A stretch of DNA of 64,000 nucleotides from UBA4416 sp048498515 (lineage in GTDB: Bacteria > Bacteroidota > Bacteroidia > B-17B0 > Aurantibacillaceae). Numbering within the stretch: position 1 is the first letter of the stretch; the number at the start of each line of letters is the position of its first letter. Positions 44,653 to 53,079 of the stretch are shown here, piece after piece. Made by a program: the position numbers and the translations under genes. The notes below the pieces were generated by a model. That model worked only from the letters and a program-made list of their open reading frames with translations, was not told the origin of the DNA and did not search any database. The stretch spans positions 62,001 to 126,000 of the forward strand of contig JBEHXV010000007.1 in assembly GCA_048498515.1 (NCBI GenBank). Direction: 5' to 3'.

Positions 44653-46698
44653 ATGTACATGACACTTTTCGACTCTATTTTTAAATCAACTTTAGCATTA
44701 AGCGTAGTAGCGGTACTCGTTACCCAAACAACTAAAGCGCAAAGCATTCAGTTAACTACAGCCGGTACGGCTTATACCCAGGATTTTAACAGCTTGTCGA
44801 GCACAGCGAGCAGCAGCACTAATGTGCTGGCTATACCTGGCTGGACCATAAGCGAAAGCGGCAACGGCCCGCGCGATAATGAGTTATATGGTGTAGATCC
44901 CGGCAGCAGCGGAACCGGCGATACCTATAGTTATGGTGCAGCAGGTAATAGTGAAAGGGCCCTGGGAAACTTGCGAAGCGGAACGCTTATTTCGTTAATG
45001 GGAGCGGCTTTTACCAATAACACAGGCGCTACCATTACCTCGCTGGATGTAAGTTATGTAGGAGAGGAATGGCGCTTGGGAACAGCGGGCCGTACTGACC
45101 AGCTGACCTTTGAATACAGTACGGATGCCACCAGCCTCACAACCGGCACCTGGACTGTAGTGGCCGCCCTGAATTTTACGACTCCTGTCACTGCAACTAC
45201 GGGTGCAAAGGACGGGAACCTTGCTGCTAACCGCACTGCCATTTCTGCATCTATACCCTCTTTATCTATTGCTGATGGAGCTACCTTCTGGATTCGCTGG
45301 AGCGATACCGATGCTTCGGGAGCTGATGATGGTTTGGCTGTGGACGATTTTACCTTAACGCCGCAAACAAGCCCGGTACTTGCTTTTGCTGAAATGGACA
45401 TACAGGGAAATGGTGTTTCCATTATGGATGGCAGCGCTTTTCCTGTAGCGTTTAACGATACGTATTTTGGGAACCAATCCATTTGTGCAGGCGCTGTAAC
45501 CCATACTTATACTATTTTAAACACCGGTACTGCGACACTGTCCTTAACAGGCGTGCCAACCGTTAGCTTAAGCGGAACAGGTGCAACTGATTTTACAGTA
45601 AGGATCCAACCGTCCACTAACATTGCGCCAGGCGGAAGTTCTATCTTTGTGATTGATTATGACCCATCTGTTGTGGGCAGCAGTTCGGCTATTGTTGAAA
45701 TAGCAAACGACGATTTTGATGAAAATCCTTATGAATTCTATATCCTGGGAACAGGTGAGGAGGCTGAAATTTCGGCAAGTATGCAAACCAATATTACCTG
45801 TAACGGTGGCAATGATGGAGCCTTATCTGTTACGGCTGCAGGCACCGGAACTCTAAGCTATGATTGGGAGCCCGGAACACCAACCGGCGAAGGAACTTCG
45901 ACCATTAGCGACTTAGTGGCAGGTGTTTACAGCATAACCGTAACCGACGAGGGCACTTGCCAGGCCATGGCAACATTTACAGTGACTGAACCGTCGGCGA
46001 TCACTTTAAGCACAACAGCAACAAGTACAGTGATCTGTTCCGGTAATACCGTAACGCTTAGTGCAACCGCAATAGGTGGTACAGGCGCTCTTACCTATAC
46101 CTGGAGTACGCTGGATAACGGGCCGGACATAGCGGTTAGTCCAACCACAACCACAACGTATACCGTTATTGCTTTTGATATGAATGGTTGTGAGGTAAAC
46201 GATGTGATTTCCATCTCTGTGAATGCCCTTCCAGTTGTGAATGCTGTATCTGATAACACCTTGCTTTGTACCGGACAAACCGCTTCCTTAACTGCCAGCG
46301 GCGCCGATACCTATACCTGGAGTACAACTGAAACAACAACAGTTATTGCCGTATCGCCAACCGTAACGACGGATTATACCGTAACCGGCACCGATGCAAA
46401 TGGCTGTATGAATACTTTTGTAATCACACAGGATGTGTCGACCTGCACCGGTATTGCCTCAATGGAACAACAAATAGCCATGGGTGTTTATCCTAATCCG
46501 TCAACCGGAGAATTTACAATTGATCTGCCGGTTAATGCGCAGGTGGAAATTACCAATCAACTGGGACAGGTGATTTACAGCAAGCAACTGGAACAGGGAA
46601 AAAACACTGTTAACATGAGTGAGTATGCAAAAGGTATTTATTTCCTGAAAGCAAGCATTGACGGAAAGATGACTATAACGAAGATCGTTAAGCAATAA
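44653..46698 (+). CDS. T9SS cargo, multidomain adhesin-like with SprB-type repeat
   Basis: The 681-residue protein has a signal peptide (TTKAQ), an N-terminal beta-sandwich (about residues 35-230), a choice-of-anchor D-like domain (SLTGVPTVSLSGTGATDFTV; about 255-375), and a SprB-type repeat (NITCNGGNDGALSVTAAGTG). Two PKD/Ig-like repeats with VICSGNTVTLSATA and LLCTGQTASLTASG follow, then a type A CTD (GVYPNPSTGEFTID, YAKGIYFLKAS, TKIVKQ). This domain mix is typical of large surface adhesins and gliding-associated proteins. Confidence 0.82.
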   Translation: MYMTLFDSIFKSTLALSVVAVLVTQTTKAQSIQLTTAGTAYTQDFNSLSSTASSSTNVLAIPGWTISESGNGPRDNELYGVDPGSSGTGDTYSYGAAGNSERALGNLRSGTLISLMGAAFTNNTGATITSLDVSYVGEEWRLGTAGRTDQLTFEYSTDATSLTTGTWTVVAALNFTTPVTATTGAKDGNLAANRTAISASIPSLSIADGATFWIRWSDTDASGADDGLAVDDFTLTPQTSPVLAFAEMDIQGNGVSIMDGSAFPVAFNDTYFGNQSICAGAVTHTYTILNTGTATLSLTGVPTVSLSGTGATDFTVRIQPSTNIAPGGSSIFVIDYDPSVVGSSSAIVEIANDDFDENPYEFYILGTGEEAEISASMQTNITCNGGNDGALSVTAAGTGTLSYDWEPGTPTGEGTSTISDLVAGVYSITVTDEGTCQAMATFTVTEPSAITLSTTATSTVICSGNTVTLSATAIGGTGALTYTWSTLDNGPDIAVSPTTTTTYTVIAFDMNGCEVNDVISISVNALPVVNAVSDNTLLCTGQTASLTASGADTYTWSTTETTTVIAVSPTVTTDYTVTGTDANGCMNTFVITQDVSTCTGIASMEQQIAMGVYPNPSTGEFTIDLPVNAQVEITNQLGQVIYSKQLEQGKNTVNMSEYAKGIYFLKASIDGKMTITKIVKQ

Positions 46699-46722
46699 TA
46701 ATTACCATAAATACCAGCAAAT

Positions 46723-46758
46723 AAAAAAGCCCTCTCAGTTTTTTGAGAGGACTTTTTT
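46723..46758. terminator. Bidirectional terminator
   Basis: AAAAAAG, then CCTCTCA paired with TGAGAGG, then CTTTTTT, with one C-A mismatch in the stem, lies between the convergent adhesin and LRR genes. Confidence 0.9.
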
Positions 46759-46773
46759 ATTGAAAACAGATCG

Positions 46774-47661
46774 TTACTTAAAATTCGTTACTTTCTTAAC
46801 TCCGCCGTTTGTATAATAGTAAATATACACACCGTCTTTTTCTTTTGCCTGATCTATAGTTACTTCTTCGCCAAGAATAGTATAAATGCGCGAGATAACA
46901 TCCTGGTTTAATGGTTCATCCAATTCATCAATGCCTGTTACACCACAGGTATAATTCCAGCTGGCCGTGCCATCTTTGCCCCATAATGCGCTTGAGTTAA
47001 AATACTGGGTTGGTGTAACACAAATTTGCACCAGGTTTGGGTTACCGCCACATTGCACATAATTAAGTAAAGGATTATTTCGCAGGTCCAGCGACAAAAG
47101 GTTGTTTTGCCAGATGCGCAAAAAGGTCAATGCAGAATTATTGCTCAGGTTTATTGTTGTTATCTGGTTTCCACCGGCATCAATGCCCTGTAAAGATGGG
47201 TTCATTCTGAAATCTAAACTTGTGAGATGATTGCCTGAACAAATAACACTTACCAGTGCCGGATTTGCAGAAAAATCAAGACTGCTGAAATTAGTGCTTA
47301 CCGCATCAAAATAAGCCAATGCCGGGTTCATGCTAAGATCCAGGTTACTGATGGGATTGTAGGAACAGGTGAGCCTTTCCAGCTGCGTGTTTTGGCTCAG
47401 GTCAATTGTTGCGATTTGGTTGGTGCTGCAATACAGGCCTTTTAAATGTGTAAAAGCCTGAATGCCTGTGAGGTCGGAAATTGACATGGAGCTTATGCTG
47501 AGCGTTGTCACTGTATCTGTTTCCGTATTCTGAAGTTGATTATCGTGGTTGGAGTCATACTTAAACAACAACAACGCTTTAAAGTTCGGATCGGGGATGC
47601 TCACCACCTGTGCATGTGCAATACCTGATAAGCAGGCTAAGATCAATACAATTTTTTTCAT
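46774..47661 (-). CDS. Secreted leucine-rich repeat protein
   Basis: A protein of about 295 residues with a signal peptide (GIAHAQV) and about seven short leucine-rich repeats (residues 60-215) of the form L-L-xN-xxL-x-LDLSxNP, such as LKGLYCSTNQIATIDLSQN and SLDFSANPALVSVICSGNH. The C-terminus (IYTILGEEVTID, GVYIYYYTNGGVKKV) resembles the last strands of a T9SS CTD without the usual YPNP start, so it may be a divergent CTD. The ATG at 47661 is chosen because the signal peptide begins there. Confidence 0.8.
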   Translation of the reverse strand: MKKIVLILACLSGIAHAQVVSIPDPNFKALLLFKYDSNHDNQLQNTETDTVTTLSISSMSISDLTGIQAFTHLKGLYCSTNQIATIDLSQNTQLERLTCSYNPISNLDLSMNPALAYFDAVSTNFSSLDFSANPALVSVICSGNHLTSLDFRMNPSLQGIDAGGNQITTINLSNNSALTFLRIWQNNLLSLDLRNNPLLNYVQCGGNPNLVQICVTPTQYFNSSALWGKDGTASWNYTCGVTGIDELDEPLNQDVISRIYTILGEEVTIDQAKEKDGVYIYYYTNGGVKKVTNFK

Positions 47662-47764
47662 CAGTTTTAAATTATAGTTACGCGGGTTTGGTAAAAATAC
47701 TGATAAAAGCTGCACTTAAGCTACCATAAAAGCACTATTTAACACAATAGCTATGCTAAAAAAC

Positions 47765-47798
47765 AAAAAACCCTTTTAGCGTGCTAAAAGGGTTTTTT
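47765..47798 (-). terminator. Terminator beside the orphan tRNA-Gln fragment
   Basis: A perfect 16-bp stem (AAAAAACCCTTTTAGC with GCTAAAAGGGTTTTTT) lies immediately beyond the short tRNA-like sequence at 47802. It may be the original tRNA-Gln terminator, displaced from the intact gene. Confidence 0.85.
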
Positions 47799-47801
47799 AT
47801 G

Positions 47802-47816
47802 GTTGTCCGACTAGGG
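47802..47816. repeat. 15-bp direct repeat of the tRNA-Gln 3' end (possible attachment site)
   Basis: GTTGTCCGACTAGGG is identical to 49239-49253, which is the 3' end of tRNA-Gln. Only 15 bp match; the sequence after it diverges. This is the pattern of a tRNA-type attachment site, but it could be a tRNA remnant. Confidence 0.6.
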
Positions 47817-47879
47817 TTGTTATGCCCATGACTATTAGTACTTTGGTTTTTACTGTTTTAATTGTTGTAAAGGTAGGGA

Positions 47880-48155
47880 TTATTTTAATAACCCTTGATC
47901 CTGTAATTTTTTTTCATAACCTTCTTTTGAAAGCGTACAATTTATTAAAGCTAAAAACTCGTCCTTTTCAAGCTTGCATTGGTTTTTCATTTGACCAATA
48001 AGATAATTATTTATGTCTTGACCGTTATGACTAATTTTTGTGTGAAGGATTAGTTTATTGTTGTGGAAGTATTCAAAGTATATATGATCGCCAGATCTTT
48101 CTGTGAACCCTTTTTTATTTAATGCCTTTCTGGCTTTTCCTGAATCCAACACCAT
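47880..48155 (-). CDS. HicA-like toxin candidate
   Basis: A 91-residue protein. The N-terminal half (KARKALNKKGFTERSGDHIYFEYF) fits the HicA pattern, in which a GxH motif carries the catalytic His of an mRNA interferase; here GDH with His24. The C-terminal half is helical (LEKDEFLALINCTL) and longer than in the shortest HicA proteins. It follows the antitoxin-like gene with a 3-bp gap, the antitoxin-first order. Function is inferred from this partial motif and the pairing. Confidence 0.5.
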   Translation of the reverse strand: MVLDSGKARKALNKKGFTERSGDHIYFEYFHNNKLILHTKISHNGQDINNYLIGQMKNQCKLEKDEFLALINCTLSKEGYEKKLQDQGLLK

Positions 48156-48158
48156 ACA

Positions 48159-49094
48159 TTAAATTTTTTCAGTTTTAGACACAATGGCGTTAATCACTTT
48201 TTTTATTAGAACTAGCCTATCAGAAAGTTGCGGGTCGCCAAGTTCGTTATACCTTTTAAATATATAGTCAAACTCCTTAGCAAATGACTCTTTAGCTTCA
48301 TCCTCTGTTTGCCCGGTACCAGTTATACCAAAAAGATCGGAGGTTATTACAAAATAATCTTCCTCTCTATCAATTGAAGCCATATTATAGCTGTAAAAAC
48401 TATATTTTGTGTCATTTGCAATAATATGATTAAATCTATAGGATAAGGCTGCTTGCTCCCCTCGGTATACATCATTAATTTTTTGGCTTATTTTGCCTTT
48501 TTTATTCCTTGTTATGGCTATTTTACCAACGGCATTCTCTTTCAGAACCTCTACTTTTTCAGTTTCAACAATCTCTGTTTGAAGCCTTTTTTTTGTTTCC
48601 GGCTTTATTGTCTGGTTTTTGTAAATCTTAATTACTTTGCCGTTTTTTTTAACGTCAACAATTTCAACAGGGGAGCCGTGATAAGAGTTTGCGTATTTAT
48701 ACAGTTTTTCAACTATCTCATTTCTAACCTCAGGGGATTTGTACATTTTTTTAAGCTCTGCATAATTCCCTGAATCGTTCATTTTAATAACGTTTTCAAA
48801 CCCCTGACTAACTTTTGTTCTTTGGGCCATTACATCAGATCCCACAACATGATTTACAGTTTTCTCAAATCTATATTGGGGTACCGCACTACCAGGCAAG
48901 AATCCGCAAAGCTCTATTTTAAAGTTTGATAGATCAATAGCGACCTCATCAGATAACTCGTGCTTGGCTATTGAGATAATAAGTTCCTGTAAGTTTTTAC
49001 TGACATTGACGAAGTAGTCAATAGGCAGGGCATGGTTTTTAGAAACTTGGCCACCCACATGGATACTCAATGATTTATTCAGATCTACTTTCAT
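48159..49094 (-). CDS. HicB-like antitoxin candidate with a long novel N-terminal domain
   Basis: A 311-residue protein starting MKVDLNKSLSIHVGG; the ATG at 49094 is preferred over an upstream one that adds a hydrophobic tail. About 230 residues match nothing that I recognise: a Leu-rich alpha/beta segment (residues 25-80), then a basic, mixed-charge region. The C-terminal part (DYFVITSDLFGITGTGQTEDEAKESFAKEFDYIFKRY) has the length and pattern of a HicB fold: strand, G-T-x-EA turn, helix. Codon choice is more AT-rich than in its neighbours. Coupled to the HicA-like gene. Confidence 0.5.
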   Translation of the reverse strand: MKVDLNKSLSIHVGGQVSKNHALPIDYFVNVSKNLQELIISIAKHELSDEVAIDLSNFKIELCGFLPGSAVPQYRFEKTVNHVVGSDVMAQRTKVSQGFENVIKMNDSGNYAELKKMYKSPEVRNEIVEKLYKYANSYHGSPVEIVDVKKNGKVIKIYKNQTIKPETKKRLQTEIVETEKVEVLKENAVGKIAITRNKKGKISQKINDVYRGEQAALSYRFNHIIANDTKYSFYSYNMASIDREEDYFVITSDLFGITGTGQTEDEAKESFAKEFDYIFKRYNELGDPQLSDRLVLIKKVINAIVSKTEKI

Positions 49095-49189
49095 TATCCC
49101 AAATATAAACCAAAAAAAACACCCCTGCAACTGCCTGATTATTAGAATCAATGAAGTCCCATCTGGACAACTCCAGAACCGGCCAACAA

Positions 49190-49215
49190 AAAACCCCAGT
49201 AAACACTGGGGTTTT
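49190..49215 (-). terminator. tRNA-Gln terminator
   Basis: AAAACCCCAGT and ACTGGGGTTTT form an 11-bp stem around AAAC, 24 bp beyond the 3' end of tRNA-Gln. Confidence 0.85.
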
Positions 49216-49238
49216 GAGGCATTTAGATTTTTTAGGCT

Positions 49239-49253
49239 GTTGTCCGACTAGGG
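49239..49253. repeat. Direct repeat copy inside tRNA-Gln (attachment-site candidate)
   Basis: This is the second copy of the 15-bp sequence at 47802; it overlaps the acceptor and T-arm of the intact tRNA-Gln gene. Confidence 0.6.
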
Positions 49254-49312
49254 CTCGAACCTAGACTTTACTGAACCAAAATCAGTCGTGTTGCCAGTTA
49301 CACCATCGGACA
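49240..49312 (-). tRNA. tRNA-Gln (anticodon TTG)
   Basis: The gene reads 73 nt on the minus strand with a perfect 7-bp acceptor stem (TGTCCGA with TCGGACA), D arm GTG/CAC, and anticodon stem ACTGA/TCAGT around loop TTTTGGT, which gives anticodon TTG. The T arm CTAGG/CCTAG encloses loop TTCGAGC. The discriminator base is A and CCA is not encoded. It is preceded by a good Bacteroidetes promoter and followed by a terminator. Confidence 0.97.
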
Positions 49313-49335
49313 ATCTGAACTTAAAGTTCGGGCGA

Positions 49336-49366
49336 CAAAAATAGAGAAAATATATTCATTTACAAA
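49336..49366 (-). promoter_or_regulatory. Promoter of tRNA-Gln, Bacteroidetes type
   Basis: On the minus strand, TTTG (49363-49366) and TATTTTTG (49336-49343) are separated by exactly 19 nt, a full match to the TTTG-N19-TAnnTTTG promoter. The -7 box ends about 23 bp before the tRNA 5' end. Confidence 0.8.
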
Positions 49367-49445
49367 AATTTCATAAAAAAAAAGATTGCCACGCATTAGC
49401 AACCTTTTTTAGTTAAATTCGCATCTTATACGTTATAACACTACT

Positions 49446-52400
49446 ATGCAATTTAAAAAATTGAACAACATTATTGGCTGGCTTGTTTTTGCCATTGCCA
49501 CGTTTACCTACTGTGTTACCATTGAGCCTACTGCCAGTTTCTGGGATTGTGGTGAGTACATTGCCTGCGCCTATAAATTAGAAGTAGGTCACCCGCCGGG
49601 AGCGCCTTTCTTCCTCATTGTAGGCCGTTTCTTTGCTCTGTTGGGTGGTGGCGACCCTGCCATGGCCGGTAAAATGATCAATATCATGTCGGCATTATGC
49701 AGTTCCTTTTCTATTTTATTCTTATTCTGGACCATTACCCGCCTGGCCATTAAGGCTATCCTTAAAAAAGGCGAAGAATTTACAACCGGTAAACAATGGG
49801 CGGTTTTAGGCTCGGGCATCGTGGGCGCTTTGGCTTATACTTTTTCCGATTCGTTTTGGTTCTCAGCTGTTGAGGGCGAGGTGTACGCCATGTCATCTTT
49901 CTTTACGGCATTCGTTTTCTGGGCCATGCTTAAATGGGACGAGGAAGATTCGACAAACCCCGTTGGGGCCATGCGCTGGCTAGTGGTTATTTCGTATTTA
50001 ATGGGTCTTTCCATTGGTGTCCATTTATTAAACTTGCTGGTAATTCCGGCTATTTGCTATGCGTATTATTTTAAAAAATATAAATTCGAGTGGAAAACCT
50101 TTTTCATTACCGGAGCTATTTCCCTGGTATTATTGGGTGGCATCCAGGCAGTGATGATCCCCAAAATTGTAAAGTTCGCGGCTGATTTTGAGATCTTTTT
50201 CGTGAATAAACTGCATTTTGGTTTCAACGTGGGCTCACTGGTGTACTTCTTAATGTTGTTTTCTTCTCTTGCCCTATTGATTATGTATACGGTCAATAGA
50301 AAGGAATCATTCTTTAAAGCCGGTTTTTACATTGCCATTGCCTTTACCGCTATTGTGGTTATTTCGGGCTACGGCATTTTTGGCATCGTATCACGTTTAG
50401 TGGTGTTAGGCGGGATCTTATACGGTATCAATAAATTGAAAGAAAAAAGCGGCAACACCTTAAATGTTATCCTCATGTCGTTTGCTACTTTGCTTATTGG
50501 TTATTCTTCTTTCTTTATCATCATTATCCGTTCGCAGGCCAATACGCCAATGGATGAGAACGATCCTGAAAATGCCATTACTATGTTATCTTACTTAAAC
50601 CGTGAGCAATACGGCGCCGCGCCATTGTTATATGGCCAGTACTACAACGCGCCAACCAAATCACAACAGTATTTTAAGGATGGCGAGCCGGTTTACGCTA
50701 AAGATGAGAAAAGCAAAAAGTACAAGATCATTGATGATAAAAAGAAATCGGAAGCAGTTTATGAGGAAGAGTTTTGTACCGTGTTCCCACGTATGTGGAG
50801 TCAGCAGGGCAACCACGAAGCATCATACCGTTATTGGGGCGATGTGCAGGCCCATCACAAAACCAAAACACACATGAATGAGCAAAGTGGAGAAATGGAG
50901 GAGATCCAAATCCCTACCATGTATGCCAACTTAGCTTATTTCTTTAAATACCAGGTGGCATATATGTACCTGCGTTATTTTGCATGGAACTTCATTGGCC
51001 GCCAAAACGATATCCAGGGCTTAAACTCCAATCCTTTGGAGGGTAACTGGAAAACGGGCATTACGCCAATTGATAATTTCCTGCTGGATACCAACACTCA
51101 ATTTGTGCCGCACTCGGCTTCAAATAATAAAGGAAGCAATTCATTTTACGCCCTTCCGTTCATATTAGGGATTCTTGGTTTTGTCTTTCAGTATAAAAAT
51201 AATAAAGGCGATACATGGTTGGTTTCCATTTTGTTCCTCATTACCGGTTTGGCCATTGTGGTTTACCTGAACCAGTACCCTTACCAGCCGCGTGAACGTG
51301 ATTATGCCTACGCCGCTTCCTTCTATGCCTTTGCTGTTTGGATAGGCTTTGGCGTGCTATTTATCTTCGACCTGCTGAGTAAAAGTAAAAAGTCAAACGC
51401 CGTGAGCGCCGCTTTAATTGCTACAGTGGTAAGCATGGCCATTCCAGCTGTTATGGCTGCCGAAGGCTGGGACGATCATGACCGTACCAAGCGTACCATG
51501 AGCCGTGATTTTGCAGTGAACTATTTAAATTCCTGTGCGCCAAACGCGATATTGTTTACCAATGGCGATAACGATACGTTCCCATTATGGTATGCCCAGG
51601 AAGTAGAAGGGGTGAGAACAGATGTGCGTGTAGTGAACCTGAGCTTATTGCAAACCGACTGGTACATTGCACAGGCAAGGCGTGCCGCTTATGATTCGCC
51701 TCCGGTGCCGTTTACCATTGAGGCCGATAAATTATCGCAAGGAAAACGTGAAGTGGTGTATTTAATGGATAAAGGCACAGGGCCAATGAACCTGAAAAAG
51801 GCCATTGACTTTGTAGAGTCGGATGAGCTTGCCAATAAACTGGATTATGGCACCAAACCAATTGATTACCTGCCGTCAAAATCGTTCTATATCCCGGTTG
51901 ATTCGATGGCTGTGATGCGCGAAAAAGTGATTGCCGTGAAAGATACCGCACGTTTGGCAAAATCCATCAAATGGTCTATCAACCGTTCTTATATCTTAAA
52001 GAATGATTTAATGGTGCTCGACCTGATTGCGCATAATAACTGGAAGCGCCCGATTTATTTTGCGGTAACTACCGGTGCCGAAGCGTATTTAGGAATGGAA
52101 GAGTACTTCCAGCTTGAGGGCTTGGCTTATCGCTTATCGCCAATCAGGAACACTGAAATGGAAATGAACCAGGGCGGTCGCGTGAACACAGATGTGATGT
52201 ATGACAACATCATGAATAAATTCCTGTGGGGCGGATTGGATAAAGAAGGTGTGAACCTTGACGAGAACTGTACACGCATGGCTTCGAACATGCGTATGCA
52301 AATGGCTACCCTGGCAAGCGCCCTTATTGCTAAAGGACAAAAACAAAAAGCGGAAAAAGTACTGGACCTGTGTCTTGAAAAAATGCCGGATTCCAATGTG

Positions 52401-52739
52401 CGTTTCGAAGCAACCCTGTATACCATGGTAGCCGATTATTACCAGATTGGTAACATGAAAAAAGCCACAGACCTGTCCTTAAAATTGTTTGATATTTATG
52501 AAAATGATTACAAAGTGTATAAATCGCAAAAACCTTCGCACCGTATAGCCTTTAACAGGGAAATGGGCCAGGCCAAGGAAATTATGCGCCGCCTGGTAAT
52601 GTTGGCAGAGCAATTCAAGCAAGAAGACCATTCGAAAGTGTTGATGCAACGTTTAACATCTCTTATCCCCGCTGAAGAATTAATGCCCGAAGAGGAGCAA
52701 CGACCACAAGCGCAACCTGTTGGACCAGGTGGTATGTAA
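49446..52739 (+). CDS. DUF2723 family giant membrane protein (GT-C-like)
   Basis: The 1097-residue protein belongs to the DUF2723 family of large Bacteroidota membrane proteins. The N-terminal domain has ten or more helices and the conserved entry ATFTYCVTIEPTASFWDCGEYIACAYKLEVGHPPGAP, with acidic residues in the first loop as in GT-C glycosyltransferases (Pmt, ArnT). A second soluble region starts near residue 670 (NAILFTNGDNDTFPLWYAQE) and runs to a Gln/Pro-rich tail. It is probably a protein or lipid glycosyltransferase, but no substrate is known. It is transcribed alone. Confidence 0.85.
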   Translation: MQFKKLNNIIGWLVFAIATFTYCVTIEPTASFWDCGEYIACAYKLEVGHPPGAPFFLIVGRFFALLGGGDPAMAGKMINIMSALCSSFSILFLFWTITRLAIKAILKKGEEFTTGKQWAVLGSGIVGALAYTFSDSFWFSAVEGEVYAMSSFFTAFVFWAMLKWDEEDSTNPVGAMRWLVVISYLMGLSIGVHLLNLLVIPAICYAYYFKKYKFEWKTFFITGAISLVLLGGIQAVMIPKIVKFAADFEIFFVNKLHFGFNVGSLVYFLMLFSSLALLIMYTVNRKESFFKAGFYIAIAFTAIVVISGYGIFGIVSRLVVLGGILYGINKLKEKSGNTLNVILMSFATLLIGYSSFFIIIIRSQANTPMDENDPENAITMLSYLNREQYGAAPLLYGQYYNAPTKSQQYFKDGEPVYAKDEKSKKYKIIDDKKKSEAVYEEEFCTVFPRMWSQQGNHEASYRYWGDVQAHHKTKTHMNEQSGEMEEIQIPTMYANLAYFFKYQVAYMYLRYFAWNFIGRQNDIQGLNSNPLEGNWKTGITPIDNFLLDTNTQFVPHSASNNKGSNSFYALPFILGILGFVFQYKNNKGDTWLVSILFLITGLAIVVYLNQYPYQPRERDYAYAASFYAFAVWIGFGVLFIFDLLSKSKKSNAVSAALIATVVSMAIPAVMAAEGWDDHDRTKRTMSRDFAVNYLNSCAPNAILFTNGDNDTFPLWYAQEVEGVRTDVRVVNLSLLQTDWYIAQARRAAYDSPPVPFTIEADKLSQGKREVVYLMDKGTGPMNLKKAIDFVESDELANKLDYGTKPIDYLPSKSFYIPVDSMAVMREKVIAVKDTARLAKSIKWSINRSYILKNDLMVLDLIAHNNWKRPIYFAVTTGAEAYLGMEEYFQLEGLAYRLSPIRNTEMEMNQGGRVNTDVMYDNIMNKFLWGGLDKEGVNLDENCTRMASNMRMQMATLASALIAKGQKQKAEKVLDLCLEKMPDSNVRFEATLYTMVADYYQIGNMKKATDLSLKLFDIYENDYKVYKSQKPSHRIAFNREMGQAKEIMRRLVMLAEQFKQEDHSKVLMQRLTSLIPAEELMPEEEQRPQAQPVGPGGM

Positions 52740-52750
52740 CAAAAAACATG

Positions 52751-52779
52751 AAGAGCGCTTTTTATAAGCGCTCTTTTTT
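52751..52779 (+). terminator. Rho-independent terminator
   Basis: AAGAGCGCTT and AAGCGCTCTT form a 10-bp stem followed by T residues, 11 bp after the DUF2723 gene. Confidence 0.9.
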
Positions 52780-52793
52780 TATACACTAACCAG

Positions 52794-53018
52794 ATGATAT
52801 TTCCAGTTTACAGAAAATACAGGAACAATAAGCATTTCTTCAAGATCATGAGCCACAGCGAGTTTGAGGAGATTAGCTTTATTGGCAAAAAAGCAATCGT
52901 CACAAAACATACCGCTAAAATTTTGCCTGACCGTAACCTGGTTGCCGACCTCTTGAATGATGTTGGAAATACAGCGGAACGTTCAACCAAAGAAGAATAC
53001 GAATCGCATTTGCCTTAA
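52794..53018 (+). CDS. Small conserved-looking cytosolic protein
   Basis: A 74-residue acidic protein with a FEEISFIGKK segment and a KILPDRNLVADLL motif. I do not recognise a named family. A second Met (52848) could be the start, but the N-terminal YRKYRNNKHFFKI continues the same character, so the longer form is kept. It follows the terminator of the DUF2723 gene and precedes proC; no function is proposed. Confidence 0.5.
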   Translation: MIFPVYRKYRNNKHFFKIMSHSEFEEISFIGKKAIVTKHTAKILPDRNLVADLLNDVGNTAERSTKEEYESHLP

Positions 53019-53045
53019 TTAATAATATTAGATGCGTTTGATCTT

Positions 53046-53069
53046 GTCAGTTCGAGCGTAGTCGAGAAC
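53046..53069. repeat. Short copy of the TTCGAG/CTCGAA repeat family
   Basis: TTCGAGCGTAGTCGAGAAC has the same GTCAGTTCGAG start as other intergenic palindromes here, but only one arm is complete. It lies 11 bp before proC. Confidence 0.4.
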
Positions 53070-53079
53070 ATGAAAAATA

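Larger units (their letters stand above)
47802..49253. mobile_element. Putative mini-element bounded by tRNA-Gln 3'-end repeats
   Basis: The 1.45-kb segment lies between two 15-bp direct repeats, one inside tRNA-Gln. It holds only a HicB/HicA-like gene pair on the minus strand. No integrase or relaxase is present, so if it is mobile it depends on helper functions or is a remnant. Terminator hairpins differ at the two boundaries, as expected if an incoming copy of the tRNA end replaced the original. Confidence 0.4.

Noticed and set aside
47802..47816. A second tRNA gene
   Set aside because: Only the 3' 15 bp of tRNA-Gln are present; no T-arm, anticodon arm or 5' acceptor strand follows.
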